Of a stretch of 64,000 nt of DNA, positions 17,516 to 27,576 are shown in pieces. Positions within the stretch are counted from its first letter, which is position 1. Each line of letters starts with the position of its first letter. Both the position numbers and the translations under genes were made by a program. Source of the stretch: Haladaptatus halobius (GTDB lineage: Archaea > Halobacteriota > Halobacteria > Halobacteriales > Haladaptataceae); the NCBI RefSeq assembly GCF_020618475.1, contig NZ_CP085337.1, positions 496,001-560,000 of the forward strand, written 5' to 3'. The notes below the pieces were generated by a model. It saw nothing but the letters and a program-made list of their open reading frames with translations, had not been told where the DNA came from and searched no databases.

Positions 17516-17649
17516 CTCAGAGGAGGAGAGTACTGCAGTGGAGAGATTTCTCCAAACAGTGTACAGCCCTATAACGACGAGTTTGGTGATCTGTGAAACA
17601 ATCAACCGAATCTATGATTGACCAACTAAGAGAAGAGTTTCTCTCGAGA

Positions 17650-18948
17650 TCAGAGCCGATCCCAAAGTTTGGCGCTCGCTTTGCCAACCGCATCCATATC
17701 TGTATCGTCCACGCCACGTACACCCTTTTTCTGATCGTAAGCGATATCCCCGTCAACAATTGTCCGAGTGACATCCCCTGCGTTTGCGGCGCTAACGACA
17801 TAATATGGAGCACTTCCAGGGAGAACCGGATTCGGGCCGAGATCCAATGTGACGAAGTCACCGCGTTTTCCTGGTTCAATACTCCCTATCTCATCATCCA
17901 TACCCATAACGCTGGCAGAGCCGATAGTTGACCACTCCAAGGCTTTTGCCATATCAAACCCACTGGGGTTGTTTTTCTTTAGTTTGTGGATGCCGACTGC
18001 GGACCGCATTGTCTCAAACATATCGGGATCCCAGCCATCGTCACCGATACCGATAGTAAGACCTTCCTCTTCCATCTTCTCTACGTTGGCAATTCCAACG
18101 GCATTGTTAGTGTTAGAATACGGATTATGGGCAACACTAACATCATGCTCTGCCAAAATTTCTATTTCGTTTTCTGTCGAGTGAACACAGTGGGCAGCGA
18201 TGATATCTGCGTCGAAAAAGCCCATCTCCTCTAGGGCAGGAACTGGCCGTTTACCGTAGTTCTCGATTGAACGATGGACATCGACGAGTCCCTCCTCAAG
18301 GTGAATCTGGATCGGGCGATTATCAGTCACTGCCTGATCGACACAGTCCTCAATGACATCCTCGGTGTTTGTAAACAGAGTGTGCAAACAATAATGTCCA
18401 CTGAGTCGGTCATAATCATCCTCACCTTCACCGATGAACCGGCTGTTTTCCTCAATACCGGCCAACGCTTCTTCCTCCGTGTTGCGAGCTGTTGTTTCAA
18501 AGGTTATCATCCCCCGAATTGGTGTCTGAGCAACACCTTTAGCAACGGCGTTGAGTGCTCCCGGGAGTGTATTTGGCCCCGAGTAGTTATCACAAAAAGC
18601 CGTGACACCTCCTTGGAGCATCTCGGTGCACGCTCCAAGTGAGGATAGCCGTGCATCCTCCAGTGTGAAAGTCTCGTCAACTTCCCACCAAATATCAACG
18701 AGTGCCTCATAGAAGCTCTGTGGCTCTGCCGTTAGCGGTGCGCCTCGTATCGGTAACGCATACATATGAGTATGACAGTTGACGAGACCCGGAATAACAA
18801 CCTCCTCACGGGCATCTATGACCTCGGGGCCTGTCTCGAATCCATCGTTAATCTCAGTTATTTCGCCGTCCTTGGTGACGACGTGCACTTCTTCTCGTAT
18901 CTCGCGCTCATCATTCATCGTGATGAGCGTGCCAGCGTTCAGTATCAC
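17650..18948 (-). CDS. ssnA: SsnA-like amidohydrolase of selenium/purine clusters
   Basis: The enzyme belongs to the metal-dependent amidohydrolases. H-x-H is in N-C-H-T-H-M-Y, further ligands are in I-Q-I-H-L-E-E and A-A-H-C-V-H, and the catalytic Asp is in I-G-D-D-G-W-D. It resembles bacterial SsnA, with F-E-T-T-x-R-N, D-V-x-x-S-x-x-x-Y-G-K, N-x-Y-S-N-x-N-N-x-V-G and D-M-F-E-x-M in the same order. SsnA accompanies SDMH genes in bacteria and takes part in uric-acid/purine breakdown. I chose GTG 18948 because the family begins right at the first strand (I-L-N-A-G); the frame extends to 19047. It is divergent from the next amidohydrolase gene. Confidence 0.75.
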   Translation of the reverse strand: MILNAGTLITMNDEREIREEVHVVTKDGEITEINDGFETGPEVIDAREEVVIPGLVNCHTHMYALPIRGAPLTAEPQSFYEALVDIWWEVDETFTLEDARLSSLGACTEMLQGGVTAFCDNYSGPNTLPGALNAVAKGVAQTPIRGMITFETTARNTEEEALAGIEENSRFIGEGEDDYDRLSGHYCLHTLFTNTEDVIEDCVDQAVTDNRPIQIHLEEGLVDVHRSIENYGKRPVPALEEMGFFDADIIAAHCVHSTENEIEILAEHDVSVAHNPYSNTNNAVGIANVEKMEEEGLTIGIGDDGWDPDMFETMRSAVGIHKLKKNNPSGFDMAKALEWSTIGSASVMGMDDEIGSIEPGKRGDFVTLDLGPNPVLPGSAPYYVVSAANAGDVTRTIVDGDIAYDQKKGVRGVDDTDMDAVGKASAKLWDRL

Positions 18949-19168
18949 ATCATGTGGATTGCTAGTAACGCACAAAAATCTATTTTTACTATAACTGACA
19001 AAACTGGGGAAGAAGCTTCCAGACTGTCGCCACAAGAAGTTGTGCATCAGTTCGGTACCGTGCCATAAATCGACGAGGAGTGTGGCAAATGCAACTCAAA
19101 GTCGATATATAGTTGATCAAACTACATTTTCGGCAACTGTTTTACTTGTACCGAGAGTGAATTGAGGC

Positions 19169-20515
19169 ATGACCGATTGCCTCATCTCAAACACTCGAAT
19201 CGTAGGGAGGGCAGGTGTTCGAGACGGCGATATTGCAATCGATGACGGTGTGGTGATCGCGATTGGCTCCACACTTGAGAACGAATTCCCTTCCCCCGAG
19301 GAACACATCGATGCTGACGGGATGGTCGCACTCCCTGGAGTTGTAGACGTTCATAATCACATGCACGATGTGAAGTTGTTCCCTGAAGGGATTGACTTCA
19401 CTTCCCAGACGGCAAGTGCTGTCGCCGGTGGGGTCACCACTGTCGTTGAACTTCCAACACAGACTCCCATCACGACTCCACAGGCGTTTCGGGACAAACG
19501 AGAAACGTGTGAGAAACTTTCGCATATTGATTTTGGCTTGGTCGCAGGGAACGTCGATGATTCTTCAATCGACATTGAGGCTATCATGACCGAGGGGACG
19601 CGTGACTTCAAAGCGTTCACTGCAGAACCCTACCTTGCTGACGACGAGACGATTATTGAATTGATGTCCAAAGTCGGAACCGCTGGTGGGAAAGTACGTG
19701 TTCACTGTGAAACGCAGGGGATTCTGGATCACGCTCGGGGAGAAATCGAGAGCGATGAACCTGAGGTATATATGGACTCAAGACCCCTTGAGGCGGAACT
19801 TGATGCTATCAACCGGGTTGGGTGGTTTGCAGAGTATACTGACTGTCCGGTACATGTCGTCCATGTCTCAAGCGGAAGTGGCGCACGTGAAGGTGCACGG
19901 TTCCAATCCCGTATGAACACAGCAGTCACGTTAGAGACGTGTCCCCACTACCTTGCGTTCTCCAAGGACGATGTCGCTGAACTTGGGCCATTTTTGAAGG
20001 TCAATCCGAGTCTGAAGTCGGCTACCGAGGTGGAACGGTTATGGCGAGCCGTGCAAGACGGAACGATCGATCTCATTGCCAGCGAACATTTCCCTACCTA
20101 TCGTGAAGAGCGCGAGCGGGGGTGGGAGAATATCTGGGAGCCGTACGCTGGTCTTCCGAGCATCGAAACGATGCTCGAATTCCTCGTCAGTGAGGGTGTC
20201 CACGAGGGACGGCTTACATGGTCACGCCTCCATGAACTCGTATGCGCCCGCCCTGCTCACGAGGCAGGTATCTATCCCCGTAAGGGCTTAATCCGTGAGG
20301 GGACAGACGCTGATATCGTCCTCTTACGCGAGGACGACTACGAAGTATCAGCCGATGATCTCACATTTAACGGTGGCTGGACACCCTATGAAGGTCGTAA
20401 ATGGTCTGCTCGTGTTGATACTGTTATCGTCGGTGGCAAAGTTGCCGCACAGGATCATAAAGTGCTATCGTCTCCTGGTGACGGGGAATTCATTCGTAGA
20501 GAACCCATGTCCTGA
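19169..20515 (+). CDS. allantoinase/dihydropyrimidinase-type cyclic amidohydrolase
   Basis: This 448-residue protein has the dihydroorotase-superfamily pattern. D-V-H-N-H-M-H carries the first metal pair. The probable carboxylated Lys is in D-F-K-A-F-T. Histidines are in V-R-V-H-C-E-T and V-H-V-V-H-V-S-S-G. The late motif reads A-S-E-H-F-P where related enzymes have S-D-H. It would open a cyclic amide such as a hydantoin, allantoin or dihydropyrimidine. Bacterial uric-acid clusters contain HyuA in this role. The divergent neighbour is the SsnA-like gene, 220 bases away. Substrate uncertain. Confidence 0.7.
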   Translation: MTDCLISNTRIVGRAGVRDGDIAIDDGVVIAIGSTLENEFPSPEEHIDADGMVALPGVVDVHNHMHDVKLFPEGIDFTSQTASAVAGGVTTVVELPTQTPITTPQAFRDKRETCEKLSHIDFGLVAGNVDDSSIDIEAIMTEGTRDFKAFTAEPYLADDETIIELMSKVGTAGGKVRVHCETQGILDHARGEIESDEPEVYMDSRPLEAELDAINRVGWFAEYTDCPVHVVHVSSGSGAREGARFQSRMNTAVTLETCPHYLAFSKDDVAELGPFLKVNPSLKSATEVERLWRAVQDGTIDLIASEHFPTYREERERGWENIWEPYAGLPSIETMLEFLVSEGVHEGRLTWSRLHELVCARPAHEAGIYPRKGLIREGTDADIVLLREDDYEVSADDLTFNGGWTPYEGRKWSARVDTVIVGGKVAAQDHKVLSSPGDGEFIRREPMS

Positions 20516-20652
20516 TTCTTTCTTCGTATCAATTCACGGTAGAGACTGAGTTCTTTCGCAACTACATGGAGATTGAAGAGGTATAGTCTACAGCTCAGGT
20601 CCGTATTAGTAACGACCAAAACTTGTTTCTAAAAACGGTGTAATTGGATCGG

Positions 20653-22371
20653 TTAATCGGTCGCGTTATTTTCGCTTTTCTGAAGGTTTTGTTCGTCTTC
20701 GAGATGAGAGAGAAGCGTCTCGTGAATGACTCCGTTTGTGCCGATCAGTTCGTTGCGTGACGTTCCCTTCGACAGTAGTTGGTACGCACCCCCGCTTGCG
20801 TTAGTGATAGTCGCACCGGCTGCCTTTGCGATGACAACGCCAGCCGCGACATCCCACGGATAGGTATCGTACTCCCAGACAGCGTCGGCGCTCCCACTAG
20901 CGAGGTAACAGAGATTCAGAGCGGCCGACCCGACTCGACGGACACCACGGGTTTCGCGGTAACAGTGTGATAGAAATTCGCCATCCGGGTCGTACCCCGA
21001 CAGCAGCATACATTCGTCAAGGGATTGCCGATTGGTCGTAGAGAGCTTGTTGCCGTTCATTTGGGCAGGTTCACCCTCTACGGCACTAAATAGCTCATCG
21101 GTCTCAGGAGCGTAGACAATGCCCATAATCGGGCGGTCATCCTCCAAGAGGGCGATCGAAATTGAGTAATTCGGATTTCCATGTGCGAAGTTTCCTGTTC
21201 CGTCAAGTGGATCGATGAGCCAGGTATACTTGCTTTCACCTGTAATCTCCTCGCTCTCCTCCGACCTAATGGTATGGTCAGGGAATTCATTGTTTATCAC
21301 TGTCGTGATTATATTGTCCGCTTTGTAATCCGCCTCCGTCACTATGTCCGACTTATCCGTCTTGAATTCGATCAACTCAGTCTGGCCATGGAGTTCACGT
21401 AGCGGTTGGCCAGCAGTTCGGGCAGCTTCCGCCGCGATTTCAAGTGAATGGGAGATAAAATCACGCTCCGCGTTGTCGTTTTTGTTCTTGATTAAATGCT
21501 GTTTGCCCGTATCATGGCGATCTTCGCGCACACTCCAGCCGAGTTTCTCCGAGACTGATGTGAAGAAGTCATCGTCGAAGCTCGTAGTAATGACAAGTGC
21601 AGGCGTATCTGACCCCTCAATGGTAACTACATCATCCGGCGATAATTCAGTATGGGCACGTCCACCGTCAACGAGGAGACTCGCCGCCTTATGGGATACA
21701 ACATTCACAGTTGTGCTAGCATCAAGGATGAGCGGCCGAACCCCCATACGATGAGTATGGAGTGGCACAACCTGAATAGAACCATTGTTCTTTGGGTAGT
21801 GGATTGGACCGAAAGCCGACAGTGAGACACCAGTCGAACCTGTGGGTGTTGCGATGGCGAGGCCGCTGCCTTCGTATTCACCGACGAACTCTTCATCGGC
21901 AAACACCTGAAGTCGCGTTATCTTCCGATCAACGGGGTTCTCGGGCGGTATATGCTCTATCATCACATCGTTAATACCTGTGCAGTGAACATCATTTGCC
22001 CTGACTTCGAGTTGCTGGCGCTTATCGACCTTGGCGTTCCCTTGGATGACCTCGTCGAGAGCGTCAGTGAGCTCGGTTGGCGATATGCTTGCGAGGAATG
22101 CGAGGGTTCCAGAATTGACCCCGAGAATCGGAATTTCTTTTGGACTGAACTGGCGAACTCCCTCAAGGTACGTTCCGTCTCCGCCGAGCGTGACCCCGAG
22201 ATACTCCGTCTCCTTGGAGAACACTGGGTTGATATCTTCTCCGACCTGGATTGGGTGAACGGGAATCTCATGATTGCTAGCCCATCCCTTCAGTTGAGCG
22301 AGTTCTTCGTCACTATCTGGGCTTACAAGGGCAATGATCTCTTCTATCGTGACTAAACGTCGTCCGTACAT
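20653..22371 (-). CDS. fused NAD kinase and inositol-monophosphatase-type NADP phosphatase
   Basis: The N-terminal part (about 1-290) is an ATP-NAD kinase, with G-G-D-G-T at about 65 and G-S-T-G-V-S at about 170. The C-terminal part (about 310-565) is an IMPase-like phosphatase with E-S-E-E, D-P-L-D-G-T-G-N-F and the late W-D-V-A-A-G. The fusion could both make and remove NADP. A fused enzyme with both activities is known from Methanocaldococcus (MJ0917); I recall the opposite domain order there. ATG 22371 is preferred; GTG 22380 is in frame. Its place in a catabolic island with an NADPH:F420 reductase suggests adjustment of the NADP pool. Confidence 0.8.
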   Translation of the reverse strand: MYGRRLVTIEEIIALVSPDSDEELAQLKGWASNHEIPVHPIQVGEDINPVFSKETEYLGVTLGGDGTYLEGVRQFSPKEIPILGVNSGTLAFLASISPTELTDALDEVIQGNAKVDKRQQLEVRANDVHCTGINDVMIEHIPPENPVDRKITRLQVFADEEFVGEYEGSGLAIATPTGSTGVSLSAFGPIHYPKNNGSIQVVPLHTHRMGVRPLILDASTTVNVVSHKAASLLVDGGRAHTELSPDDVVTIEGSDTPALVITTSFDDDFFTSVSEKLGWSVREDRHDTGKQHLIKNKNDNAERDFISHSLEIAAEAARTAGQPLRELHGQTELIEFKTDKSDIVTEADYKADNIITTVINNEFPDHTIRSEESEEITGESKYTWLIDPLDGTGNFAHGNPNYSISIALLEDDRPIMGIVYAPETDELFSAVEGEPAQMNGNKLSTTNRQSLDECMLLSGYDPDGEFLSHCYRETRGVRRVGSAALNLCYLASGSADAVWEYDTYPWDVAAGVVIAKAAGATITNASGGAYQLLSKGTSRNELIGTNGVIHETLLSHLEDEQNLQKSENNATD

Positions 22372-22380
22372 GGCTATCAC

Positions 22381-22966
22381 CGTGCTAGCGGCTCACCTGT
22401 GTACCGGGTGATCGACTCACCCGAACGTATGTGAGTCACGCTAGCATCACTCACAGTGAACATCGAAGTTCATTATAAAACTACGGTTAGCCACTCATTT
22501 TTGACGCAGACCCCCTCTGACCATGTTTGAAGATGAGTATCGCAACATATTATGGCACAGTAAATGTGTGTGCTTATTCTGGCTACTCTTTGCGGTAGCA
22601 GAGAACCCCACTTGCGGGATGGTCAGTTCCGGTCGTAATCAACTCAACGCCGTCTGCGACATTGAGTCGATCGCCTGCCTTTGCCTTATCAATAGTGTTT
22701 TCGAACGGCTAATCTGTTTCTGGGCGATGTCTATACTCAATACGGCCGCTAGGGCCACTAATCCCAGCTCTGAATGCGTCCGCCATACGAGTACCACTAT
22801 GCTAATTCGACAAAAAGGTTCGTCAGCGGACGGCGTCATCAACCTGTATACAATGCGTTCACGTATCTTCCAAAAGAGACATACCCCTATGGCACAGACC
22901 CTCGTTGCTTGTCTCGGTGCCCTCACTGGCGTGGTTTTTATGTAGTATCACTCTCTTTTCTTTCCT
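22381..22966. other. intergenic with a damaged small gene
   Basis: The stretch separates the divergent NAD kinase fusion and the threonine-synthase-like gene. It contains the broken small frame at 22583-22786. A short inverted repeat GATCGACTCACC and hairpins lie just upstream of the kinase start. No other gene is supported. Confidence 0.4.
22583..22786 (-). pseudogene. small haloarchaeal ORF with in-frame TAG
   Basis: The 68-codon frame encodes M-A-D-A-F-R-A-G-I-S-G-P-S-G-R-I-E-Y, a TAG after P-E-T-D, then P-F-E-N-T-I-D-K-A-K-A-G-D-R-L. It ends G-T-D-H-P-A-S-G-V-L-C-Y. Both halves look protein-like in composition and stay in one frame, so a nonsense mutation in a small gene is the simplest reading. 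The family is not recognised. Confidence 0.35.
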
Positions 22967-24226
22967 ATGGCAATGAATCACGTGACTGCCTTGGAGTGTA
23001 CCATTTGCGGGAAAGAATACGATCCTGATCAAATAATCTACACCTGTTCAGAACACGAAGATGTCAAGGGTATTCTTGAAGTCAAATATGACTACGACAT
23101 CATCCACGACAATTTCAACGTCGACTTGGATGGTGATATCCGCAGTCAGTGGAAATACGAATCCTTCCTTCCTGTTCACGATGACGCTGTGCCCGTGACA
23201 CTCAACGAAGGCGGAACGGATCTCTTTGATGCGCCGAATCTCAGTGACGAACTTGGCGTTACCATACTCGTTAAGGACGATGGCCGTAACCCAACTGGAT
23301 GTTTCAAGGATCGTGCTAGCTCAATCGCCGTCACGAAGGCGAAACACGCTGGCCGAGACATCATCACCTGTGCATCAACTGGGAACGCGGCGGCTTCACT
23401 ATCTGGCTATGCTGCACGTGGCGGGCTCGACTGCCGCATCTTCGTCCCGGGTGATGCCCCCGCCGGTAAACTTGCACAACCGCTCGTCTACGGTGCTGAC
23501 GTCCTCGCGGTCAACGGTTCCTACGACGAAGCATACGATTTGAGTGTTACAGTCACCGATGAGTATGGCTGGTACAACCGCAACGCGGCGATCAATCCAT
23601 TCCAAGTCGAAGGTAAACGCACGGTCGGTCACGAACTAGCCGAGCAGTCGAGAGTTAGGGGTGAAATTCCAGATTGGTTCGTCTTTTCGATGGGTGATGG
23701 ATGTACCATCGCCGGGGCATGGAAAGGGTTCCGTGAGTTCTACGATCTTGATTATGTAGAAGATACACCAAAGATGCTCGGCGTTCAGGCCGAGGGTGCC
23801 TCAGCAATTCACGACACATTCCATGACCACGACGATGTCGATGAGATCGCCAATACACTGGCTGATAGTATCGCTGTCGGCCGCCCGCGGAACATCATTA
23901 AGGCATGTCGAGCGCTGGAAGAGAGCGGTGGCACATCCGTCACAGTTACCGATGAAGAAATCCTCAAGGCCGAGAAGTTACTCGGAAGCTCCGAGGGGAT
24001 CTACTCTGAGCCCGCTGGCGCGACACCTGTTGCGGGCGTCCGAAAGTGCCTCGAGGAGGGCATCATCGAATCTGACGAGACCGTAGTCGTCACTTCCACT
24101 GGTTTTGGTCTGAAGGACACCGAGAGTGCCAAGCAAGCCACCAGCGACGTACAACATATCGATCCTGATCTCTCGGAGGTGCAGAAGCTATACGGCAACG
24201 CCGAGGCAATGGCCACTGACGACTGA
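22967..24226 (+). CDS. threonine-synthase-like PLP enzyme
   Basis: This 419-residue protein has a short zinc-ribbon-like N-terminus (C-T-I-C-G-K..C-S-E-H). It is followed by a fold type II PLP domain with the Schiff-base Lys in N-P-T-G-C-F-K-D-R and the phosphate/substrate loop S-T-G-N-A-A-A-S. It looks like a threonine synthase. In this context it may act on another amino acid: bacterial uric-acid clusters contain the PLP enzyme YgeX (2,3-diaminopropionate ammonia-lyase) at a comparable position. Start ATG 22967 or 22973. Threonine synthesis is not excluded. Confidence 0.7.
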   Translation: MAMNHVTALECTICGKEYDPDQIIYTCSEHEDVKGILEVKYDYDIIHDNFNVDLDGDIRSQWKYESFLPVHDDAVPVTLNEGGTDLFDAPNLSDELGVTILVKDDGRNPTGCFKDRASSIAVTKAKHAGRDIITCASTGNAAASLSGYAARGGLDCRIFVPGDAPAGKLAQPLVYGADVLAVNGSYDEAYDLSVTVTDEYGWYNRNAAINPFQVEGKRTVGHELAEQSRVRGEIPDWFVFSMGDGCTIAGAWKGFREFYDLDYVEDTPKMLGVQAEGASAIHDTFHDHDDVDEIANTLADSIAVGRPRNIIKACRALEESGGTSVTVTDEEILKAEKLLGSSEGIYSEPAGATPVAGVRKCLEEGIIESDETVVVTSTGFGLKDTESAKQATSDVQHIDPDLSEVQKLYGNAEAMATDD

Positions 24227-24441
24227 ACACAGCGAGACGGTATCGCGGAAAATCATTTGTTCCAACTGTGGGATGAACCGGCCGTTGGAGAAACTAGTGC
24301 ATCCGAATGAAAACTAGCATTCCGATGTAGTTCCCTCGGTTCTCATCCACCCCGTAGAAGGAGGGATTGCCACATGCGAGAGTGTTTGGCTAGTGCTGGA
24401 CTGCAACTACGTTTCGTGTACCGAACTTCTGAAGGCGTATC

Positions 24442-25479
24442 TTACATATATCCGTCGGCAAATTCGTCGATCATGAGGCGTGGGTCATCGCCTAACGGGT
24501 ACAGGATGGGACACTGACAACCAGTTTCTGCATACTCTCGAACCTTCTGCCGGCACTGGTCAGGTGACCCGCTAGCGGTCAATTTGTGGACAACTTCGTC
24601 GGGAATAAAATCCATTCCCTTCTTGATATCATCTTTGTCGGCAGGCCACCCGCCGATGGCTTCGCCGACTTCGTCGATAAGATCCTGGCTAACTCCGCTG
24701 GCCTTCATTATGTGTGGCTGCTGTCCAAGGTACTGTGTAATGAGCTCTCGAGCGTTATCCAAGGCTTTGTCGGCATCGTGATCCATGGAACAGACAACTA
24801 GTTGCGGGCGATCGATATCGGCGAGTGTCCGATCCCGACGCTCAGCACCTTTCTCAAGATGGTTGAGTGCCTTTTTGTTGTACTCCGGACTAACAAGGTA
24901 GTTCAATAAAGCACCATCGGCGAATTCGCCGGTCAATTCAAGCATTGTGAACCCTGTTGCGCCCACATATACGGGTACTGTGCGTGGCCCAGCGTCGCCA
25001 TGGACGACGTCAAGTTCGATATCGCGAACATTGACGAAATCACCATCGTATGTGACGTTCTCCATGTCCAGCAACTGCTTTGTCACCTCAACGCACTCTC
25101 GCATTGCCCGAAGGGGATTCGACCTATCAATACCGACCTTTGAGGCGAGTGGATCCCACCAGGCACCAATGCCACATAAGATGCGGTTCGGGCCAGCAAG
25201 TTCCTCCAAGGTACTCATCGTTTGAGCGATGAGCGCGGTGTTGCGCGTCCAGTTGTTGGTCACGCCCGAACCGATTTTGATGTCATCAGTTACGGCGGCG
25301 TACGCCGCCATCGGCGTGATGGCATCGCGGGCTAAGCGTGACTCCGCCTGCCAAACCTCGTCGAATCCCTTCTCCTCCGCATACTGGACGAGTTCCATGT
25401 TCTCTCGAACTGGATGTTTGTCTTGTAGGTAAAGGCCAACACGGTCTCCTCGGTCGCTTACCTCATTGCTAGCACTCAT
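24442..25479 (-). CDS. luciferase-like F420-dependent oxidoreductase
   Basis: The protein of about 345 residues has the bacterial-luciferase/Mer-like TIM barrel. It shows Y-A-E-E-K-G-F-D-E-V-W-Q-A-E-S-R, I-K-I-G-S-G-V-T-N-N, R-I-L-C-G-I-G-A-W-W-D-P-L and V-P-V-Y-V-G-A-T-G. Such enzymes in archaea usually use F420. The ATG at 25479 follows a likely promoter (tatactttaaag); upstream codons to 25542 are outside the family. The substrate may be an intermediate of purine or amide catabolism. Confidence 0.75.
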   Translation of the reverse strand: MSASNEVSDRGDRVGLYLQDKHPVRENMELVQYAEEKGFDEVWQAESRLARDAITPMAAYAAVTDDIKIGSGVTNNWTRNTALIAQTMSTLEELAGPNRILCGIGAWWDPLASKVGIDRSNPLRAMRECVEVTKQLLDMENVTYDGDFVNVRDIELDVVHGDAGPRTVPVYVGATGFTMLELTGEFADGALLNYLVSPEYNKKALNHLEKGAERRDRTLADIDRPQLVVCSMDHDADKALDNARELITQYLGQQPHIMKASGVSQDLIDEVGEAIGGWPADKDDIKKGMDFIPDEVVHKLTASGSPDQCRQKVREYAETGCQCPILYPLGDDPRLMIDEFADGYM

Positions 25480-25656
25480 AGAGTCCTCTTTAAAGTATAC
25501 CAACACCTTATAAAAAACTATGGGTATGTCTAACACCCTCATTCAGCCACAGAATATGTGAGCAGTTTGTGGGCCACCAACCTGTTGGTCAATATTTAAT
25601 TTGGTTCGGTTGCCACCGTCTACTTCGATTATGGTGAATAGGTTACATAGCCAAGC

Positions 25657-27312
25657 TTACTCGGAGGAAATTTCGCCTGTCGCCTGGCGATTGAGTGGCG
25701 GGCGTTTCTCACCCTCCCACTCGTCGGTTGACCGAAGAACCGAGCCATTTCGTTTCTCAGTTATTTTACCATCTTTAACGGTGATTTCACCACCGACGAG
25801 AACATATTTCATGCCATCCGTTAACTGATATGGATCCTCGTACGTTGCATTTTCCGTCACTGTATCAAGGTCAAAGGCGACGAGATCGGCAACATAGCCC
25901 TCTTTGATGTAACCGCGATCCTGCAGGCCGAGAATGTCAGCAGGTCTACCGGCGGCCTTGTAAACCATCTTCCGCAGTGAAAGAACCTCATGTTCGCGGA
26001 CGTATCGCTCAAGGATGCGTCCGAACGTGCCAATAGCTCGTGGATGCGGCTTGCCACCGAAGATGCCATCGGTGCAGAAAGTACCTCTTTCATCGGCGAG
26101 GAACCGCTCGATATCCTCTTCAGACATGATGAAATCCGCCATCGTCACATCAAGATCCTCTTCAACGAGTAACTTACACATTGCCTTTACAGGGCCGATG
26201 TTCCTCGTATTGGCGATATCAGCTACTGTTTCACCCTGATGATTACCGCTCGCAGTTTGGGTAATAAGGATATTGTCCCACGTGCCGGCGGCCTTAGCAA
26301 GGTTTTCCCATTCACCTGGTTTTTCGATATCTTCGGTGATTTTCTTGATCGAGTCCTTCTCTTTGAGTCGTTCCAAGATATCTTTAGAGTCTCCTTGTCG
26401 CGCCCATGGTGGTAGCAGGGCGGTCAACATGGTCGAACCTGCTGTGTATGGATACTGGTCGAAGGACACACGGTGCCCAGTCGCTTCCGCTGCATCGAAT
26501 AGCTCTAATACTTCCTCGGATTTTCCCCAGTTATGTTGGCCACCAACCTTGAGATGCGAGACATGGGCATGACAGCCGGCACGCTGACAAATATCGAGGT
26601 ACCGGTCGATCGACTCAACGACGTAGTCCGTCTCGTTCCAGACGTGGGAAATCATAAACGAGTCGAATTCAGCTAAAACCGCCGCCAGCGCTTCGAGTTC
26701 TGGATCTCGACCGTAAGAACTTGGAGGGTAAATCATCCCCTTTGACATCCCAAACGCGCCTTCGTGAATTGCGTTCCGAAGTTCTTCCTGGACGGTGTTG
26801 ATGTCAACATCTGAGAGTTCGGCATCTTCGAAGCCGACAACGAGTGACCGAAGGTTCCCATGTGGTGCATAGTAGGCAGCGTTAACGGCCGTCTCAGCCG
26901 AAGCAAGTTCGTCGAAATACTCGTCGACTGTTAGCCAAGGCCATTCCTCTTCCAGTTCGCCATCCAGCGATTTGATACGCGTAGCCCATTCCTCTTTCAA
27001 CTCCTTTGGTACAGGTGAGACGCTGACACCATCCTGTCCGAGCACCTCCGTAGTGATTCCCTGAGTCACCTTTTCCTCTGCACTTGGCGTGTGAATCAAC
27101 CGTAGTTCTGAATGTGCATGCATGTCGATGAAGCCGGGTGCAAGATAGGATCCTTGGAGATTAATTTCATTATCGGCTCCCGCTGGTTCATCAGCGATGC
27201 GTTGTACCTTCCCATCAGCGACGAGGACGTGCGCCATGAACGCCTTCCGCCCGCTTCCATCGAGAACATGCGCATTCTGGAATTCGATAGACTCGGTGCT
27301 GGTTGACGACAT
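25657..27312 (-). CDS. N-acyl-D-amino-acid deacylase-like amidohydrolase
   Basis: The protein has D-M-H-A-H-S-E with the first metal ligands, then L-G-Q-D-G-V-S-V-S-P. In D-aminoacylase a metal-binding Cys occurs in G-N-C-G at this place. H-V-S-H-L-K and D-G-I-F-G-G-K-P-H-P-R-A follow. It probably removes an acyl, carbamoyl or formyl group from an amino acid. About 551 residues are encoded from ATG 27312, which lies directly before the family N-terminus; the frame reaches 27396. It faces the M20 hydrolase gene on the plus strand. Confidence 0.75.
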   Translation of the reverse strand: MSSTSTESIEFQNAHVLDGSGRKAFMAHVLVADGKVQRIADEPAGADNEINLQGSYLAPGFIDMHAHSELRLIHTPSAEEKVTQGITTEVLGQDGVSVSPVPKELKEEWATRIKSLDGELEEEWPWLTVDEYFDELASAETAVNAAYYAPHGNLRSLVVGFEDAELSDVDINTVQEELRNAIHEGAFGMSKGMIYPPSSYGRDPELEALAAVLAEFDSFMISHVWNETDYVVESIDRYLDICQRAGCHAHVSHLKVGGQHNWGKSEEVLELFDAAEATGHRVSFDQYPYTAGSTMLTALLPPWARQGDSKDILERLKEKDSIKKITEDIEKPGEWENLAKAAGTWDNILITQTASGNHQGETVADIANTRNIGPVKAMCKLLVEEDLDVTMADFIMSEEDIERFLADERGTFCTDGIFGGKPHPRAIGTFGRILERYVREHEVLSLRKMVYKAAGRPADILGLQDRGYIKEGYVADLVAFDLDTVTENATYEDPYQLTDGMKYVLVGGEITVKDGKITEKRNGSVLRSTDEWEGEKRPPLNRQATGEISSE

Positions 27313-27576
27313 AAGCCGAGCAATGTGCATCGAAGGTTTGGTTCTTTCGGTTTTGTGAGTCGTTGGCACACATTGATGAGATGTGTGCCCGACCATCGAC
27401 GTGCATTGGATGAGTGCTGTTCAACTAGCACGGTAGAGCGATCTCAATTTCAGATACTCACCTTACTTCGCTCGTGACCCACGGCCCTCTCGCACGTTGC
27501 GTTGCTCCTTGAGAAAGGAGTTACCGCGATTCGAATCTTGCAAAAGTTAAAGTTCGTACTGAGAGTGAGTGTGATT

